Below, in pieces: positions 5,258-8,526 of a stretch of 8,526 nucleotides of DNA. Position 1 is the stretch's first letter. Each line of letters begins with the position of its first letter. A program made the translations under genes and the position numbers. The notes under the pieces are model-generated. The model made no database searches and had not been told where the DNA came from. It saw nothing but the letters and a program-made list of their open reading frames with translations. Source of the stretch: an uncultured Ruminococcus sp. (GTDB lineage: Bacteria > Bacillota > Clostridia > Oscillospirales > CAG-272); contig CACXCL010000237.1 of assembly GCA_902766115.1 (NCBI GenBank), positions 1 through 8,526 of the forward strand. The letters are read 5' to 3'.

Positions 5258-5283
5258 ATTTGAGTTCAAAAGGACAGATAATC

Positions 5284-6306
5284 ATGAAAATCATTCCAAA
5301 TTACAAAAATTCGGTCACCGTGATACCGACCCACGCGATCCTCTACTTTGAAGAGGCCACCGCGGACGATATTGTGGTCCTTCTCGCCGTGCTCAGGCAC
5401 GGCGGGGCATTCGACCCGTCACGGATCTGCGAAGAGCTCTCCATGGACGGCTCCACCCTCGACGCTTCCCTGCGCTTCTGGGCGGAAAAAGACGTGATCT
5501 CCATAGTGGAGGAAGACGATCGCCTTCCCGGAGAGGAAGAAAAAGCGGGGACAACTCCTCCGAAGATCAGGGTCGCTGCGGGGAAAGCCGGAAAGAAGAC
5601 GCTTCAGCGTCCGGACGTTCCGTCATACACCGCCGAGGAGACAACCTCTTTTATGGAACTGAACGAAGAGACCTCCGCGCTCCTCGACAGTTGTCAGCAG
5701 ATCATCGGAAAGATGTTCAGCACCGCCGAGACAAATATCATCATCGGACTGATGGACCACCTGGGCCTCTCCGAGGACTACATAGTGCTCCTCTTCGCCC
5801 ACGCCGCAAAGAAAGACAGGCGTTCGGTCAGGTATGTGGAAAAGCTCGCGATCGACTTGTTCGACAAAGGCATAACTGAATATTCGGCATTGGTCGAAGA
5901 GCTTCAGGCCATGGAGGAAGCCGACAGCAGAGAGTCCGTCGTGCGCAGGATCTTCGGTCTCGGCAAAAGATCGCTCACAAAAAAGGAAAAGGAGTTCGTA
6001 AACAACTGGTGCGTCACGTGGAACTACGGCGAGGACGTCATAAGGCATGCGTACGAGATCACCGTCGCGAACACCAACGAGGCTGCCATGCCCTACGCCA
6101 ACGCCATCCTTGAAAAGTGGAACAAAAACGGTCTCAGGACCGCGGAGGAAGTGGAGAAATTCCTCGAAGAAGACAAAAAGAAAAAAACTGGCGGTAAAAA
6201 GAAAAACGAAAAGAACGCGCCTTCGAGTTTTGACACCGACGATTTCTTCGAGAAGGCGCTGACCCGGTCCTACGGCGACAAAAAAGGAAAGAACGGGGTA
6301 AAATGA
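5284..6306 (+). CDS. DnaD-domain replication initiation protein (DnaD/DnaB-like)
   Basis: A primosome protein of the Firmicutes DnaD/DnaB family, which remodels DNA and brings the helicase loader to origins or stalled forks. In the 340-aa product, residues about 25-77 look like a winged-helix (DDBH1-type) domain. A charged linker (78-130) follows, then two DDBH2-type domains at about 137-209 and 222-294. The second carries Y271-x3-I275-x3-W279, the YxxxIxxxW motif tied to single-strand DNA binding. The C-terminus is Lys-rich (295-340) and probably disordered. The DDBH1-DDBH2-DDBH2 order is that of Bacillus DnaB rather than DnaD, and the neighbour is a loader ATPase, as in dnaB-dnaI. The ATG at 5284 is chosen for AAAAGGA (5268-5274) at 9 nt; a TTG at 5260 would extend it by 8 residues but has no ribosome binding site. 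It is 1 bp before the loader gene. Confidence 0.9.
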   Translation: MKIIPNYKNSVTVIPTHAILYFEEATADDIVVLLAVLRHGGAFDPSRICEELSMDGSTLDASLRFWAEKDVISIVEEDDRLPGEEEKAGTTPPKIRVAAGKAGKKTLQRPDVPSYTAEETTSFMELNEETSALLDSCQQIIGKMFSTAETNIIIGLMDHLGLSEDYIVLLFAHAAKKDRRSVRYVEKLAIDLFDKGITEYSALVEELQAMEEADSRESVVRRIFGLGKRSLTKKEKEFVNNWCVTWNYGEDVIRHAYEITVANTNEAAMPYANAILEKWNKNGLRTAEEVEKFLEEDKKKKTGGKKKNEKNAPSSFDTDDFFEKALTRSYGDKKGKNGVK

Positions 6307-6307
6307 A

Positions 6308-7276
6308 ATGGCATACAGCAGAGACAATTTCGATCGGGTGAAGCAGGAGATCGCGGGCAGGAGACAGCGCGCGCTGGCGGACTATGAATCGAGAGTACTC
6401 GAAATGTCTTCCGTCCTTCCCGAGGCGTATGAGCTGAACCGTCAGATCTCCATGACCGGTCCGAAGATCATGGACGCGGTGATGGCGAACCGGCTCGATG
6501 ACCGCACTCTCGAGACCATCCGGAAGGAGAACGCCGACCTGAGAGCGAAACTCGGACGCCTGCTTGAAAAAAACGGGTATCCCGCCGATTATATGGATCT
6601 GAAATATACCTGCGGGAAGTGCAGCGACACGGGATACGTGGGGATAGAAATGTGCTCATGTATGAAAGAGGCGCTGGCGAGAGCGGAATTTGAGAGCTCC
6701 GGGCTTGCCCGGCTGGCGAAAACACAGTCGTTCGAGTCCTTCGACCTGTCGTTCTACACCGGGCGGGATCTGGAACTGATGAAGATCAATCTGGAACAGC
6801 TCCGCTCCTTCGCGGACAGTTTTTCCGAGAGCACGACCGACTCCTTCATCCTGCTCGGCGCCACAGGCCTCGGAAAAACGCATCTGTCAACTTCCGTGGC
6901 GGCGAGAGTCATCGAACGCGGATACAGCGTCATCTACGAGACGGCGCAGGACGTGATCTCTGTCTTCGAGCAGAAAAGGTTCGGCGGGGATTATTTATCC
7001 GACAGGGACCGTCAGTACACGGAATGCGATCTGCTGATCATCGACGATCTCGGGGTCGAGGTATCGAACCAGTTCACGGTGTCATGTATTTATAACGTGA
7101 TCAACTCCAGGCTGGTTCGCGGCAAGCCTACGATCATCAATACCAATCTTACTCAGGGAGAGATGAGACAGCGGTACGCGGACCGGATCACGAGCCGGAT
7201 CTTCGGCGAGTTCCGTCCCCTGCTCTTCACCGGGCTGGACGTGCGGCAGCAGAAAATAGGCAGAGCCATGAAATAA
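6308..7276 (+). CDS. DnaI/DnaC-type AAA+ helicase loader ATPase
   Basis: A cytoplasmic AAA+ ATPase that loads the replicative helicase onto DNA. The 322-aa product has a helical N-terminal region (1-95) expected to contact the helicase. A zinc-ribbon-like CX2CX10CXC (C102, C105, C116, C118) follows. The ATPase core has Walker A GATGLGKT (184-191) and Walker B LLIIDDLG (242-249). A sensor-1-type Asn lies in IINTN (276-280), and the arginine-finger/sensor box is YADRITSRI (290-298). The Cys cluster is typical of clostridial DnaI-like loaders. IstB-like transposition ATPases share the core, but the DnaD-like partner 1 bp upstream and the zinc motif argue for a replication role. The ATG at 6308 is preceded by GGGG (6295-6298) at 9 nt; an out-of-frame ATG at 6303 overlaps the upstream stop. 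Translational coupling with the upstream gene is likely. Confidence 0.93.
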   Translation: MAYSRDNFDRVKQEIAGRRQRALADYESRVLEMSSVLPEAYELNRQISMTGPKIMDAVMANRLDDRTLETIRKENADLRAKLGRLLEKNGYPADYMDLKYTCGKCSDTGYVGIEMCSCMKEALARAEFESSGLARLAKTQSFESFDLSFYTGRDLELMKINLEQLRSFADSFSESTTDSFILLGATGLGKTHLSTSVAARVIERGYSVIYETAQDVISVFEQKRFGGDYLSDRDRQYTECDLLIIDDLGVEVSNQFTVSCIYNVINSRLVRGKPTIINTNLTQGEMRQRYADRITSRIFGEFRPLLFTGLDVRQQKIGRAMK

Positions 7277-7330
7277 GTCAAATATCCCCCGCGAGCGGAG
7301 GGAAACAAATACACATACGGAGGTATCAAA

Positions 7331-8212
7331 ATGAGAATTGGCGCAATGGTGGGTTCATTCAGACTGGGATTCAGAGGCGGAGTGGAGAAAGCCGCGGAGC
7401 TGGGCATTGAGGGCATCCAGGCCATGGCCACCACGGATTCCGAGCTTGCCGCCGAGGATATGACGAAAGAAAGGATCCGCGAGACTCTGGATATCGTGAA
7501 GTCGAACGGACTCGTTTTCTCCGCTCTCTGCGGAGACTTCGGAACGGGTTTTTCCGATCCCGAGCAGAACAAGTGGCTCATCGACAAATCGAAGAGGATA
7601 CTCGATCTGTCGCTGGAACTGGGATGCGGCATCGTGACGACCCACATCGGCACGGTCCCCGAGGAAGAATGTGAGAAGAAGGAGATCATGCGGGCGGCGT
7701 GCCGGGAGCTGGCGCTCTACGGCGACTCCGTGGGCGCGTCCTTCGCGGTGGAGACCGGTCCCGAAAAGGGCTGGCTCCTGGCGGACTTCCTGGACAGCCT
7801 CGGAGCGGATGGCGTGAGAGTCAACTTTGACCCCGCGAACCTTGTTATGTGCGTGGACGACAGACCCGAGGAGGCGCTGAAATATCTCGGCAAGTACGTG
7901 GTGCATACCCACGCCAAGGACGGCATCATGCTCCAGAAGAAGGTGGACGAGGCGATCAAGATCAACGCGAACGCCCTTCAACTGGACGAGGACGCCAAGA
8001 AGCACGCGCAAATGATCGAGATGGGCGAGAAATTCATCGAGCTGCCTCTCGGACAGGGCGACGTGGACTTCGACGTGTATCTCCCGGCGCTGCACGACAC
8101 CGGCTTCGACGGGTTCCTGACCATCGAGAGAGAGGTGGGCGACGATCCCGTTGCCGACATCAGCATGGCGGTGGGATTCCTCCGCGAGAAGCTGGCGAAG
8201 TTCGGGTTTTAA
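7331..8212 (+). CDS. Sugar phosphate isomerase/epimerase family TIM-barrel protein
   Basis: A member of the xylose-isomerase-like TIM-barrel superfamily (AP endonuclease family 2 fold), which isomerises or epimerises sugars, inositols or keto-sugars with a divalent metal. The 293-aa protein shows the expected metal ligands in order: E141 in AVETGP, D167 in NFDPAN, a His in VVHTHAKD (H192 or H194) and E266 in FLTIERE. PLGQGDVDF (239-247) precedes the last barrel strand, as is common in the family. A helical insert (about 201-236) separates the His motif from it. The substrate cannot be read from the sequence, and no sugar transporter or kinase lies nearby to suggest it. GGAGG (7319-7323) is 7 nt before the ATG. 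It lies 54 bp after the loader gene, so it could be cotranscribed although functionally unrelated. Confidence 0.88.
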   Translation: MRIGAMVGSFRLGFRGGVEKAAELGIEGIQAMATTDSELAAEDMTKERIRETLDIVKSNGLVFSALCGDFGTGFSDPEQNKWLIDKSKRILDLSLELGCGIVTTHIGTVPEEECEKKEIMRAACRELALYGDSVGASFAVETGPEKGWLLADFLDSLGADGVRVNFDPANLVMCVDDRPEEALKYLGKYVVHTHAKDGIMLQKKVDEAIKINANALQLDEDAKKHAQMIEMGEKFIELPLGQGDVDFDVYLPALHDTGFDGFLTIEREVGDDPVADISMAVGFLREKLAKFGF

Positions 8213-8320
8213 CAACCGGCGGGGCTGCCGCAGTAAGATGCGGAATCGTCGTTCTTTGCCCTGCGAGGCGTACCTTTGTACATCACAGGACAAAAACGGC
8301 GAGAGAAAAAGCACATTGAA

Positions 8321-8377
8321 GTGAAAAGAAAAAATCCGCAGGATTTTCACCTTTACAGATGAAACCTACGGATTTTT
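8321..8377 (-). terminator. Intrinsic terminator, probably bidirectional
   Basis: AAAAATCCGCAGG (8330-8342) pairs with CCTACGGATTTTT (8365-8377): a 13-bp stem with a single C/A mismatch and a 22-nt loop. On the minus strand the stem is followed by a T-rich tail (TTTTTTCTTTT) reading into 8324-8334, a good terminator for the small gene at 8441. On the plus strand the T5 is the end of the stem, so it can also stop transcripts from the isomerase gene, 118 nt upstream. A competing small hairpin, AAAATCC-GCA-GGATTTT (8331-8347), shares the left arm. Confidence 0.75.
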
Positions 8378-8440
8378 GTCACTCAGATCAATTCAGGATC
8401 CGTGCTTTTTCGATCTGCGCTTAATGCGACAGTCGCCGTC

Positions 8441-8526
8441 TCAGCCGTTGCAGCAGCAGTTGAGGATGAGCAGAGCAAGGATCACGAACCAGATCAGGTT
8501 CTCGTTGTCAAGAAGATTACACAGGC
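8441..8526 (-). CDS. Small hydrophobic Cys-terminated protein (partial, 5' end outside window)
   Basis: The last 27 codons and TGA stop (8443-8441) of a minus-strand frame are visible: CNLLDNENLIWF, then a hydrophobic run (FVILALLIL), then NCCCNG. One short membrane span followed by a Cys triplet at the C-terminus resembles tiny uncharacterised proteins that I recall from gut Clostridia; the function is unknown. A strong terminator lies 64 bp downstream in the right orientation, which supports a real gene. The start codon is beyond the window edge, so total length is unknown. The frame is short and could occur by chance, but the hydrophobic plus CCC pattern is unlikely in non-coding DNA. Confidence 0.6.
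   Translation of the reverse strand, partial: LCNLLDNENLIWFVILALLILNCCCNG

Larger units (their letters stand above)
4944..5283. other. 340-bp intergenic region between tsaD and the DnaD-like gene
   Basis: No credible coding region; it is clearly more AT-rich than the flanking genes. From left to right it holds a nested inverted repeat (4946-4999), a run of DnaA-box-like 9-mers (5016-5090), an overlapping terminator-like stem (5051-5085), an AT-rich block with a weak promoter (5099-5137), a 16-bp palindrome (5177-5192) and a 7-bp inverted repeat just before the start region (5221-5257). These parts are described separately. The region must carry the end of the tsaD transcript and the promoter of the replication gene pair. 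Confidence 0.75.

Noticed and set aside
5623..6327. 234-codon minus-strand frame opposite the DnaD-like gene
   Set aside because: The real protein is on the plus strand with recognisable domains; this is a long antisense frame from biased codon use.
7282..7306. Hairpin-like CCCCCGC/GCGGAGGG after the loader gene as a terminator
   Set aside because: Bulged stem with a very small loop and no T-run; the isomerase may simply be cotranscribed.
8228..8243. CCGCA/TGCGG hairpin after the isomerase gene as a terminator
   Set aside because: Only 5 bp with no T-tract; the structure at 8330-8377 is far better.
7355..8350. 331-codon minus-strand frame opposite the isomerase gene
   Set aside because: Its translation is Arg/His/Leu-rich without family motifs, while the plus strand has the metal ligands in order and an ideal ribosome binding site.
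1..8526. CRISPR arrays, tRNA or rRNA genes, insertion sequences, phage genes
   Set aside because: I found no regularly spaced repeat array, no cloverleaf-type sequence, and no transposase or integrase; IstB-like similarity of the loader ATPase is explained by the shared AAA+ core.

Overview
The window looks like a chromosomal piece of a GC-rich, strictly anaerobic Firmicute (class Clostridia, probably an Oscillospirales/Christensenellales-type gut organism). The evidence is an [FeFe]-hydrogenase maturase (HydE), a DnaD-domain primosome protein next to a DnaI/DnaC-like helicase loader (a Firmicutes pairing), a YwlE-type phosphatase, strong AGGAGG-type ribosome binding sites, and near-consensus sigma-A promoters. 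The lineage is inferred from gene content only.

Layout: (1) 1-90 is a compact hairpin-rich repeat that runs into the 3' end of hydE. (2) 80-1126, minus strand, is hydE, with a GTG start and a fully consensus promoter (TTGACA-17-TATAAT). (3) 1127-1386 is a divergent promoter region. Rightward it carries a TTGAAA-17-TATAAT promoter whose -10 region is duplicated exactly, one helical turn downstream. (4) 1387-4943, plus strand, is a probable five-gene operon: an unrecognised single-span membrane protein, a dCMP deaminase, a YwlE-like low-molecular-weight phosphatase, RimI and TsaD. The last three are joined by 4-bp ATGA stop/start overlaps. (5) 4944-5283 is a 340-bp non-coding region with inverted repeats, a terminator-like structure, four TTTTCMACA (DnaA-box-like) 9-mers and an AT-rich stretch. 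(6) 5284-7276 holds a DnaD/DnaB-like protein followed 1 bp later by a DnaI/DnaC-type AAA+ ATPase. (7) 7331-8212 is a sugar phosphate isomerase/epimerase-type TIM barrel. (8) 8213-8440 is non-coding, with a probable (bidirectional) terminator. (9) 8441-8526, minus strand, is the 3' end of a tiny hydrophobic protein ending in a Cys-Cys-Cys motif, cut by the window edge.

How the genes fit together: HydE serves hydrogen metabolism and stands alone here, without hydF, hydG or the hydrogenase. The plus-strand operon mixes nucleotide supply (dCMP to dUMP), protein dephosphorylation, ribosomal protein acetylation and tRNA t6A synthesis; all are housekeeping functions. The DnaD-like/loader pair is the replication-restart and initiation helicase-loading module, analogous to dnaB-dnaI of Bacillus.

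I see no clear new multi-gene system. The items that deserve a second look are the intergenic region before the DnaD-like gene (DnaA-box-like cluster next to replication genes), the uncharacterised membrane protein, the Cys-rich mini-protein, the hairpin repeat at the left edge, the exact 12-bp hairpin just before rimI, and the doubled -10 element.
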